Origin: Rubripirellula amarantea
GTDB lineage: Bacteria > Planctomycetota > Planctomycetia > Pirellulales > Pirellulaceae
Assembly (NCBI RefSeq): GCF_007859865.1
Contig: NZ_SJPI01000001.1
Coordinates: forward strand, 310,001 to 374,000
DNA: 64,000 bases
Reading direction: 5' to 3'
The notes beneath the pieces are model-generated. The model was not told the DNA's origin and ran no database searches. It was given only the letters and a program-made list of their open reading frames with translations. Positions 56,224 to 64,000 of the stretch are shown one piece after another (positions within the stretch are counted from its first letter, which is position 1; every line of letters starts with the position of its first letter). The position numbers and the translations under genes are program-made.

Positions 56224-57822
56224 ATGAGCGACAAGATGGCCACTGAAACCCTGTCCGGTGAAACCGCTCCTGCTGAAAGCCTGACCGAGCAACGCATCGT
56301 CGTTCTCGACTTCGGTTCGCAGTACGCACAATTGATTGCTCGCCGCGTGCGAGATCAAAACGTCTACTGTCAAATCCTTCGCCACGACATCACCGCCGAG
56401 CGAATCGCGGAACTCGCTCCCAAAGGAATCATCTTGTCGGGCGGTCCGGCAAGCGTTTACCAAGATGGTGCTCCGCGATGCGATCCAGCTTTGTTCAAGC
56501 TTGGCATTCCCGTCCTTGGAATTTGCTATGGCATGCAACTGACCTGTGACGCGTTGGGTGGCAAGGTTGCCAAGACGACGACTCGAGAATACGGGCCCGC
56601 CAATTGCACCGTGCAGATGCAAAACGAACTCTTCGCTGACTTGCCGTCGGAGATGGACGTTTGGATGAGCCACGGTGACCAGATCTCTTCAGTTGCCGAA
56701 TCCTTTGAGACCTTAGCTTCGACACCGACTTGCCCTCACGCTGCGATTCGGCACCGCGAGTTGCCTGTCTTTGGAATTCAATTTCATCCGGAAGTCACTC
56801 ACACACCGCTAGGCGGCAAACTGCTCGAAAATTTCGTGGTGGGAGTTTGTGGCTGCGAAGCAACGTGGCACCTGAGCGATTTTGCGGAAGCAGTCATCGA
56901 GCATGTTCGCGAGACGGTAGGCGACCGACGCGTGATTTGCGGACTCTCGGGTGGAGTCGATTCATCTGTTGTTGCGGCATTGCTTTACAAAGCCATTGGA
57001 TCCCAACTCTCTTGCATCCTGGTCGACAACGGTTTGCTGCGAAAGAACGAACAGCAACTCGTCATTAAAGAATTCAGCGAACACTTCAAGACTGACCTGC
57101 ACGTCGTCCATGCCGAAGATCGCTTCATGGCTTCGCTGGCCGGCATCTCGGAACCGCAAGAAAAGCGTCGACGAATTGGCCATGACTTCATTGAGTGCTT
57201 TAAGGCGGAAGCATTGAATATCAAGGACGCGCACTTCCTTGCTCAAGGCACCTTGTATCCAGACGTGATCGAAAGCGGTGCCGACCCCGATGGTCCCGCT
57301 GCGACGATCAAACTGCATCACAATGTTGGCGGTCTTCCCGAAGAACTCGGCTTCGAACTGATTGAACCACTGCGAGACTTGTTCAAAGACGAGGTCCGCA
57401 GACTGGGATTGGAACTTGGATTGCCAGAGAACCTGGTTTGGCGTCATCCGTTCCCGGGCCCAGGCTTGGCGGTACGCTGCCTCGGTGAGGTCACGCGAGA
57501 GAAATTAGCAGTGCTTCGTGAGGCCGACGCGATCGTGGTGGAAGAAATCGAAAAGGCCGGTCTTTACCGCCAAACAAGCCAATCCTTCGCGGTTCTGTTG
57601 CCAGTGCAAAGCGTTGGCGTGATGGGTGATGCCCGCACTTACGACAACGCTGTCGCGATTCGTAGTGTCGACACGTCCGACTTCATGACAGCGGACTGGA
57701 GTCGCTTACCCTACGACTTGCTGGGCCGTATGAGTTCACGAATCATCAATGAAGTTAACGGGGTCAATCGAGTTTGCTACGACATCAGCAGCAAACCGCC
57801 CGCCACGATCGAATGGGAATAG
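56224..57822 (+). CDS. guaA: GMP synthase (glutamine-hydrolysing)
   Basis: GuaA converts XMP to GMP. Read from the ATG at 56224 it is 532 residues, close to the usual 520-525; the frame is open another 40 codons to 56104, but that portion has no family match. Domains: class I glutamine amidotransferase with nucleophile Cys in GICYGMQL and IQFHPEVTH, then the PP-loop [15 protein letters not shown] and the C-terminal dimerisation region ending [18 protein letters not shown]. Cytosolic purine synthesis enzyme. An ATG at 56236 is a further possible start. Confidence 0.96.
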   Translation: MSDKMATETLSGETAPAESLTEQRIVVLDFGSQYAQLIARRVRDQNVYCQILRHDITAERIAELAPKGIILSGGPASVYQDGAPRCDPALFKLGIPVLGICYGMQLTCDALGGKVAKTTTREYGPANCTVQMQNELFADLPSEMDVWMSHGDQISSVAESFETLASTPTCPHAAIRHRELPVFGIQFHPEVTHTPLGGKLLENFVVGVCGCEATWHLSDFAEAVIEHVRETVGDRRVICGLSGGVDSSVVAALLYKAIGSQLSCILVDNGLLRKNEQQLVIKEFSEHFKTDLHVVHAEDRFMASLAGISEPQEKRRRIGHDFIECFKAEALNIKDAHFLAQGTLYPDVIESGADPDGPAATIKLHHNVGGLPEELGFELIEPLRDLFKDEVRRLGLELGLPENLVWRHPFPGPGLAVRCLGEVTREKLAVLREADAIVVEEIEKAGLYRQTSQSFAVLLPVQSVGVMGDARTYDNAVAIRSVDTSDFMTADWSRLPYDLLGRMSSRIINEVNGVNRVCYDISSKPPATIEWE

Positions 57823-57987
57823 TAGATGTATTCGTTACTGGACGACTACTGACGACAGACGATCATTGACGACAACGAAGTGGTTTTGATGACTCCACCG
57901 TTTACCACCTCCCGCAACTAGTTCGCGTTTACCCAATTCGCCGATCACAAGTTCACCTTTCACCTCAATTTTTCAAACTTAATTCCC

Positions 57988-59673
57988 ATGTCGCGTCACT
58001 ACATCTACCAAGTTGAAAGCCTCACGAAGAAGCACGGCCAAAAGACAGTGCTCAACGAAGTGAACTTGGCTTTCTATCCCGGCGCTAAAATTGGTGTGCT
58101 CGGTCCTAACGGAGCAGGAAAGTCGACGCTGATGCGAATCATGGCCGGCCAAGACACTGAATTCGAAGGATCGGCAAGACTCGGCAAAGGTTACACCGTT
58201 GGATACCTCGAGCAGGAACCGCCGCTCGACGAAACCAAGACCGTGTTTGAAAACGTGCAGATTGCCGTTGCCGAGCGTCAAGCCATCTTGGATCGCTACA
58301 ACGAAATCGGCGGTCTGCTAGGCGAAGTCACTGACGACAAAGAAATGCAAAAGCTTTGCGACGAGATGGCAACGCTTCAAGACAAGATTGACGCGGGCAA
58401 TTTGTGGGAACTTGATCGCCAAGTCGAAATGTCGATGGCAGTGATGAATTTGCCGCCGGGCGATGCGAGTGTAAAAACTCTTTCGGGCGGTGAAAAACGA
58501 CGAATTGCACTTTGCCAATTGCTCATTCGCCAACCTGACTTATTGCTGCTCGACGAACCGACCAACCACTTGGATGCCGAGAGCGTTTCGTGGCTCGAGC
58601 AGCACTTGGCCAAGTATGCCGGAACCGTCGTTGCGGTAACGCACGACCGTTATTTTCTCGACAACGTTGCCCAGTGGATTTTGGAAATCGACCGCGGCCA
58701 AGGAATCCCCTTCGAGGGTAACTACACCGCATGGATGGAAAACCGAGCGAAACGATTACAAATCGAACAACGTCAACAACAAGCCAAAGACAAGACGTTG
58801 GCCCGCGAACTTGAGTGGATTCGCATGAGCCCCAAGGCTCGTCAAGCGAAGAGCAAAGCTCGGATCAGCGCGTACGACAAACTGCTTGCCGAACAACAGA
58901 ACTCTCAGATCGACGAACTCGAAATCCAGATTCCTTCAGGCCGTCACCTGGGCGATCTCGTCATCGAAGCCCAAGGTGTGAATAAAGGCTTTGGCGATCG
59001 CATCTTGATGAACGACCTTTCGTTCCGCTTGCCTGCTGGTGGAATCGTCGGTGTGATCGGTCCCAACGGTGCTGGTAAAACGACGCTGTTCCGAATGCTG
59101 ACTGGTCAAGACAAACCTGATAGCGGAAACATTCGAATCGGCGATACCGTTGACCTGGGCTATGTTGACCAAAGTCGCGATTCACTCGATCCCGACAAAA
59201 CGGTTTTCCAGGAAATCAGTGGCGGCACCGAAACGATTGTGATGGACGGACGCAACGTGAACGCACGTTCGTACGTATCCAAATTCAATTTCAAAGGCCC
59301 CGACCAAGAAAAGAAAGTCGGCAACTTGTCCGGTGGGGAACGCAATCGCGTTCACTTGGCAAAGTTACTGCGTCGAGGTTGCAACGTTTTGCTTCTTGAC
59401 GAACCCACTAACGACTTGGACGTCGACACATTACGAGCACTAGAAGAAGCAATCGCCCACTTTGCCGGTTGTGTTGTCGTGACATCGCACGACCGCTGGT
59501 TCCTCGATCGCTTGGCAACCCATATCCTAGCATTCGAAGGTGAAGGCAAATTGACGTGGTGCGAAGGAAACTTCGACACTTACGAACGTGGCCTACGCGA
59601 ACGCATGGGGCTCGATCCAGAGGACGAAGCATCCGCGATGAAGGCTCGGTACAAAAGCATTCACGCCGGCTAG
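57988..59673 (+). CDS. ettA: ABC-F protein EttA, energy-dependent translational throttle
   Basis: EttA is a ribosome-binding ABC-F ATPase that gates the first elongation step according to the ATP/ADP ratio. The 561-residue product has two ABC domains: first Walker [11 protein letters not shown] (about 39-48), signature [15 protein letters not shown], Walker [13 protein letters not shown]; second Walker [12 protein letters not shown], signature [15 protein letters not shown] and [11 protein letters not shown]. The linker between them includes the basic stretch of the P-site tRNA-interacting motif. No membrane segment. Length and organisation match EttA. Confidence 0.95.
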   Translation: MSRHYIYQVESLTKKHGQKTVLNEVNLAFYPGAKIGVLGPNGAGKSTLMRIMAGQDTEFEGSARLGKGYTVGYLEQEPPLDETKTVFENVQIAVAERQAILDRYNEIGGLLGEVTDDKEMQKLCDEMATLQDKIDAGNLWELDRQVEMSMAVMNLPPGDASVKTLSGGEKRRIALCQLLIRQPDLLLLDEPTNHLDAESVSWLEQHLAKYAGTVVAVTHDRYFLDNVAQWILEIDRGQGIPFEGNYTAWMENRAKRLQIEQRQQQAKDKTLARELEWIRMSPKARQAKSKARISAYDKLLAEQQNSQIDELEIQIPSGRHLGDLVIEAQGVNKGFGDRILMNDLSFRLPAGGIVGVIGPNGAGKTTLFRMLTGQDKPDSGNIRIGDTVDLGYVDQSRDSLDPDKTVFQEISGGTETIVMDGRNVNARSYVSKFNFKGPDQEKKVGNLSGGERNRVHLAKLLRRGCNVLLLDEPTNDLDVDTLRALEEAIAHFAGCVVVTSHDRWFLDRLATHILAFEGEGKLTWCEGNFDTYERGLRERMGLDPEDEASAMKARYKSIHAG

Positions 59674-59746
59674 GCTTTGAACTTGGCTCAAGCCTTGGGC
59701 ACTTTCTTTATTTCTATTTCCCTTAACACCCCGAGAACAAATCAAG

Positions 59747-59929
59747 ATGGCTGTAGTAAGAGTTGGAACAAACCAGAAGTACGCCAATGGCTGGGATGCC
59801 GCGTTCGGCAAGACTGCCAAGAAGAAAAAAACTGCAGCGCCCAAAGTAACCAAGAAGAGTGCGACTGCTAAGAAGAAATCAACCAGCAAGCCTGCTGCCA
59901 AGAAAAAGGCTGCCAAGAAAAAGAAGTAG
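59747..59929 (+). CDS. Lysine-rich mini-protein, unknown function
   Basis: A 60-residue protein. The first 22 residues (VRVGTNQKYANGWDAAFG) are ordered-looking and the rest is almost only Lys, Ala, Ser and Thr, with five KK-rich blocks, similar to histone-H1-like tails. I recall no named family. The Ala/Lys tail suggests binding to DNA, RNA or ribosomes, by inference. It lies 73 bases after ettA in the same direction, and may be co-transcribed. Confidence 0.65.
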   Translation: MAVVRVGTNQKYANGWDAAFGKTAKKKKTAAPKVTKKSATAKKKSTSKPAAKKKAAKKKK

Positions 59930-60099
59930 TTGAATCCTAGTCGTCACGCCCGCCTCCTATCGTTTCCAGCTCTCGCCTATCAAGACCGTCATTCGAGTTA
60001 TTCACGATTGTTGAAATCGCGGCCGCTTAGATTCGACATGGCGAAGTGATGCTATCACGACGCGAGACCGAATAATCCGCTGGAAAACCCAAGCCAATC

Positions 60100-63000
60100 A
60101 TGCCCAAATCCTTGCCACCGGAATCGTTGTGCGAAACGCTGCGCCGGTTGGCCGGGTATCTGAATTTTTCGTCGGGCTCGGCCTCACAGGGTGCGGGCGC
60201 GAATCAGCGATCTTTGACTGACGCTATTGATCCGGCGACGCTTGCGGCCTGGAATCACGTGTACGCAATCGCGACTGAAGGTGACCCCATGACCGGGTTA
60301 CCAGCGTGGTTGGTGGTCAAGGATTGGGTTGTCTTGACGCTCGCGGAGCTATCGGCACAGCAGCCAGCATTTCGCGATACCAGCCAAGCTGATCGAATCA
60401 CCGGCTTGTTGTGGAGCAAGTTGCTTCCGGACTACCTGGACTTCCATCGCGATGCGCTGTTTCACCAACAACCTGAATTGCTCTTCAACGGGTTCTTCAT
60501 GGCTCGCGCCGCCGATGCATTGCTTAACGTTTGCGTCAACGATCAATCCAGCGAAACGAGTGACAGCGAAATCATACAGTTGGCAATCGACCAACTTGAC
60601 GACTTCGTCGGCTATCGACCTGTTGCCATGCTGGAAAATAGACGATGCCAGCCTTACCGGCATGAATACGTGTGTCCGGTCCCATTGTACGTGGCTGGTG
60701 CTGGTGTTTCGGCAGGCCCCTATTTCGAGATCATTACTCGCGCGATCGCGGTTCTAAAGCAAACGGATGAATCCGTACTGCATGCTGCTTCATTCGATCC
60801 CGAGCGCATGGTCGAACTATCACTTGATCCTCGTGCTTACGATTTTGATCATCCAGTAAACCGTCGCCCCAATTACCATTTCGGTGGTTGGGACGAAGGC
60901 TCGATTTCAAGCGATGGACATTACTATCGGTTCATCGTTCGCTCGGTCACTCTCGACGCTCTGCTAAGCCGCCTTAGTGACGAAGAGGAAGGGTGTCGCG
61001 ACGAATGGATGGACGAATGCGCTACCGTGCTTGCGGGCACGATCCTGATGGCATCGGGCATCACCGGGTGGGGTCCTGGTGCTTATTCCAGCGACATCAC
61101 ACTCAGTTCGTTGATGAAGCCCATTGCGGCCTACCGTGATGCGTTCTACCGCGACCGTTTGACGGCGTGCGAGGGAGAACATGGACAACGATTGCGACGA
61201 GAGTGCGAGTTGCGTCACCAGCCCTTTGGCGGTGTTCGACAGCACCTTAACGCTGCGCTTGCTCAAAGCAGAGCCGCTCAACTGCAACATGTTCAACTGG
61301 CTCGTTTGTACGCGCGAATGGGCTACCCCGAAGCGGCCAAGCGACAAGTCGATGCGGTGCCCGCGGCGTCGGCAAGATTGATATGCCGAATCGATTGCGC
61401 GATGACAATCGGTTTAAGGCGGCTCAGAGAAGGTCGGCTTGAAGACGCGGTCGAAGTTCCCGAACAAGTCTTTGACTTACTTAAGCGAGGCATCGAGTGC
61501 GGCGCGGTGATTGACCCTTGGGATATCCTTGGTTCCGCCGGCAATTTCAGCCTTTACCCGGGCCCCGAAAGCAGCGTTCACGACCAACGTGTCGACGACG
61601 TCATTTTCCTAATCGAACAGATGTTTGGATACATCGCGCGAGTCTGGAGCGAAGCGTCGGCGCGTGATGAGCACGACATCTATGAAAAGATGGAAACATG
61701 CTATCGGGACGTTGCACTTTGGTGGCGACAGTATGCTGCCCACACGGTCGAGTCGGTCGAAGCAGCCGATCCGCTTGAATCGTTCGAGTCGGCGAAGCTT
61801 GTCGCCCGAGCACTTCAGTTGTGGCATCAAGGTGGCGCCGAAGCGGGCAATGTTCGCTTCTGGGCACCCCACGCCGATCTGTTCGATTCGCCACGCGCGT
61901 ATGCGTTGGTGATCTCGGCTCTTTTGGAACGTGAAGATTTTGTGCCTGCGATGGCCCTACTAGTTCATTGGCTAAGCAATGCCGACCGAGTCGGCATTCG
62001 ACTCGGCGCTAGCTCGCTGCCGCGTCTGAGTGAACGATGGTTGCTGAAGTTACGGGGCTCCATCCGACCAGGCGCTACCGAAGATACTTGGCCATTGGCT
62101 CGCAAGTTCTTTGATTACCTTGAAGCCAATGCAGAAGAGTATTGGTCAGCACCGCGGTTTAGTCTCGGGGAAAGCCGCACGATCCAGCGAGATTGGGACC
62201 GCGAACTGTTAGCCGCCGATGGCGAAGACCCGGACCAAGACGACGGCGAATCGGCTGGTCTGTTTGACGCCGCTTACGAAGGCATGACCTATCGTGACAC
62301 GACGGACGACGGAAACGAAGGTGCGATCTACGATCCTGACGCAGAAAATAGCGGTGACGAACTCGAAGCCGAATCCAAGCGACTGATCGAGCATCTTAGC
62401 TTCTTGCAATCGCTTGCTCGAATGTGGGCGGTAGCGGCCGACATCGCCGTCACGGACCAGAGCAGTGCCGACCTGGGTGATCGCTGGCATTCGCTTCAAT
62501 CTTGGGCCAAACGAGCCAAAGAAAATCGAATTGGTTTGCTTGAACTTCTCGATGCGGTTCGCGCCTACAAAATTGCTCCCGCTGGCAGCGATAAAGATTC
62601 GATGCGCAGCTACGATCGTCGGCGAGTCCTGCGTGATTCGTTGATGGAACGAATCATCAATACCGCCGTCGAAATGTCCGACGCGAGACGATTGATCAGC
62701 GGCGCGATGATGTCACTTCCTAATCTGGAAGAAAGCGATACCAACCAAGGCAAAACGACGTTCGTCAAAGCAGCCATCGACGACGACTTGGCGGAAGATG
62801 ACGCCGGTGCAATACGCGTCTTTGGAGCCGTAATTGCCGGCGACAAAAAAGAAGCGCAGCGACAGTTCCCCATGTTTCTTGACGCGTTGAGCGACAAGAG
62901 TTTGCTTTACATTCCGCTATCGCGAGGCGGCGATCCGGTCAAAATCTATGTGGCCCGACTTCGCCAACGCGCGCTTCGCCACTTGATGCACTGGCTTCCA

Positions 63001-64000
63001 AGACGAGGCTTGATCGCTGAAACGTGTCGCCTGATCGAAGTGGCTCGTGAGATGGAACAACAAAACCCTATCGGAATTGGTGCTGTCACTGAATTCGACT
63101 CACTGTTTCAGGCAGGCTTCCGATCACTCGTCGCTTCATTGGTAGAATCAACGAAACACGCAGCCGATGTCGAGAAACGATCAGAACTTACCGAAGACGC
63201 TCTGATCAATTCACTCGAGCGATTAACTGAAACCATGCTCGCCAGTTGGCTTGCGCACTCCCAAACGCTTCGCCTTTCACCTTTAGAAATCGTTACCGAT
63301 CCCAAGAAGTGGGAACAGATGGTTGCGTTCATCAAGACCTATGGCGACCCGATCTTTACGCAAACGTTCTTGCAGCTTGGGAATGTTCGCGCAATCCTGC
63401 ACCAAGGAGTTGCTGACTGGATCGAGCGAGCGATGGAGCAGGATGATGAACACTTTCGCGAAACAAAGTTGTTTGAAGATCTAGAAAACGGAACGCTGCG
63501 TTTGTCGCAAGCCGAACGATGGATGACGCTCGTTTATGAAGCGTTGATCGATCACCATGCCGAGTACCTTGATTACAACAGCACAACTACGCAAAGCGAT
63601 CGCGGAGACATGGTTTACATGTTTCTTGATTTCCTGCGACTGCGAGTTCGCTATGAACGAATCGCGTGGAACTTGAAACCCGTCATGTGGGCTCATGAAG
63701 TTCTGGTACGAGGTGGCCTCGAAAAGGCTGCAATCATTTGGCGACGAAGCTTAAGCGAACGCATCGGCGCCGAAGCAGAAATCTATGTCAAGCGTCTTCG
63801 TGACTTGCAAAAGACTTACGCGATGCGGATGCCGACAGTGGCCGATCGGATCATGGAACGTTTTGTGCAACCGATGACCATTGATCGCATGCGAGCACTC
63901 GTCGGCCCCGCAATGCGAGACGCTGAGTCGGGTGAAGAAAGCAAAGCGTTTGAAATCCTTGAGCAAGAAGCGGAAATCTTGACGCGGCATCCCACCGGTG
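60100..64000 (+). CDS. Very large hypothetical protein, truncated by window end
   Basis: An open frame of 1,300 codons starts at the ATG at 60100 and is still open at the last base, so the C-terminus lies outside the window. I translated it through and saw no stop. No signal peptide or transmembrane segment is evident. The sequence is soluble, helix-rich and acidic, with many Trp, Leu and Arg residues; an Asp/Glu-rich stretch lies near residues 706-760 (GEDPDQDDGE, DAENSGDELEAE). I do not recognise a domain. The helical, repeat-like character would suit a TPR- or scaffold-type protein, but nothing proves it. Confidence 0.8.
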   Translation, partial: MPKSLPPESLCETLRRLAGYLNFSSGSASQGAGANQRSLTDAIDPATLAAWNHVYAIATEGDPMTGLPAWLVVKDWVVLTLAELSAQQPAFRDTSQADRITGLLWSKLLPDYLDFHRDALFHQQPELLFNGFFMARAADALLNVCVNDQSSETSDSEIIQLAIDQLDDFVGYRPVAMLENRRCQPYRHEYVCPVPLYVAGAGVSAGPYFEIITRAIAVLKQTDESVLHAASFDPERMVELSLDPRAYDFDHPVNRRPNYHFGGWDEGSISSDGHYYRFIVRSVTLDALLSRLSDEEEGCRDEWMDECATVLAGTILMASGITGWGPGAYSSDITLSSLMKPIAAYRDAFYRDRLTACEGEHGQRLRRECELRHQPFGGVRQHLNAALAQSRAAQLQHVQLARLYARMGYPEAAKRQVDAVPAASARLICRIDCAMTIGLRRLREGRLEDAVEVPEQVFDLLKRGIECGAVIDPWDILGSAGNFSLYPGPESSVHDQRVDDVIFLIEQMFGYIARVWSEASARDEHDIYEKMETCYRDVALWWRQYAAHTVESVEAADPLESFESAKLVARALQLWHQGGAEAGNVRFWAPHADLFDSPRAYALVISALLEREDFVPAMALLVHWLSNADRVGIRLGASSLPRLSERWLLKLRGSIRPGATEDTWPLARKFFDYLEANAEEYWSAPRFSLGESRTIQRDWDRELLAADGEDPDQDDGESAGLFDAAYEGMTYRDTTDDGNEGAIYDPDAENSGDELEAESKRLIEHLSFLQSLARMWAVAADIAVTDQSSADLGDRWHSLQSWAKRAKENRIGLLELLDAVRAYKIAPAGSDKDSMRSYDRRRVLRDSLMERIINTAVEMSDARRLISGAMMSLPNLEESDTNQGKTTFVKAAIDDDLAEDDAGAIRVFGAVIAGDKKEAQRQFPMFLDALSDKSLLYIPLSRGGDPVKIYVARLRQRALRHLMHWLPRRGLIAETCRLIEVAREMEQQNPIGIGAVTEFDSLFQAGFRSLVASLVESTKHAADVEKRSELTEDALINSLERLTETMLASWLAHSQTLRLSPLEIVTDPKKWEQMVAFIKTYGDPIFTQTFLQLGNVRAILHQGVADWIERAMEQDDEHFRETKLFEDLENGTLRLSQAERWMTLVYEALIDHHAEYLDYNSTTTQSDRGDMVYMFLDFLRLRVRYERIAWNLKPVMWAHEVLVRGGLEKAAIIWRRSLSERIGAEAEIYVKRLRDLQKTYAMRMPTVADRIMERFVQPMTIDRMRALVGPAMRDAESGEESKAFEILEQEAEILTRHPTG

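Overview
The window looks like a chromosomal segment of a planctomycete of the Rhodopirellula/Pirellulaceae type. The evidence is the gene set: exosortases carrying a C-terminal EpsI-like domain, a dihydropteroate-synthase-like protein of the tetrahydromethanopterin pathway type, an HTTM (vitamin-K-carboxylase-like) membrane protein, a groES-groEL pair, planctomycete-style conserved hypotheticals, weak Shine-Dalgarno signals and a moderate GC content. This is inference from protein content; no rRNA or tRNA is present to test it. No mobile element, integrase, CRISPR array or phage gene was seen.

Layout. (1) Positions 1-5,054 hold small metabolic genes: a small membrane protein, aguB-like amidase, bioD, an exported MsrB, and an ABC ATPase translationally coupled to a TauE/SafE-type permease. 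(2) Positions 5,103-8,566 hold the DHPS-like protein and the HTTM protein, divergently arranged. (3) Positions 8,667-48,409 (about 40 kb) form an exopolysaccharide locus. It contains a Wza-type export lipoprotein and a second lipoprotein on the minus strand. On the plus strand follow a WecA-type initiating phosphotransferase, rmlB, an SDR resembling the bifunctional plant rhamnose epimerase/reductase, rmlA, a NusG/RfaH-like specialised elongation factor, a UDP-sugar dehydrogenase, glycosyltransferases, gmd, two Wzy/ligase-type membrane proteins, three sulfotransferases, a Wzx flippase, an acetyltransferase, a pyruvyltransferase, methyltransferases, a CapK/PaaK-like protein, and then two exosortase + TPR modules flanking a fused Wzz/BY-kinase. 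(4) Positions 48,520-64,000 are housekeeping: groEL/groES, a DinB-fold protein, transketolase, an OafA-type acyltransferase, surE, guaA, ettA, a lysine-rich mini-protein and a very large hypothetical that runs off the right edge.

How the genes work together. WecA would load the first sugar phosphate onto undecaprenyl phosphate. RmlA/RmlB and the epimerase/reductase-like SDR would supply a dTDP-deoxysugar, GMD a GDP-deoxysugar and the dehydrogenase a uronate. Glycosyltransferases build the repeat, which sulfotransferases, the pyruvyltransferase, acetyltransferases and methyltransferases decorate. Wzx flips it, Wzy polymerises it, Wzz/BY-kinase sets chain length and Wza exports it. The product is probably a sulfated, pyruvylated, acidic polymer. 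The exosortases suggest coupling to sorting of C-terminally tagged surface proteins, although no PEP-CTERM-like substrate lies in the window.

The most interesting points are: an exosortase paralogue whose Cys is kept but whose Arg and His positions are Lys and Ser in an ungapped alignment with its intact neighbour; a NusG-like gene accompanied by two copies of a conserved short hairpin about 50 nt before start codons; a plant-type bifunctional SDR that may explain the absence of rmlC; and a triplicated 23-bp start region that creates two overlapping 8-codon mini-ORFs before an FkbM methyltransferase.
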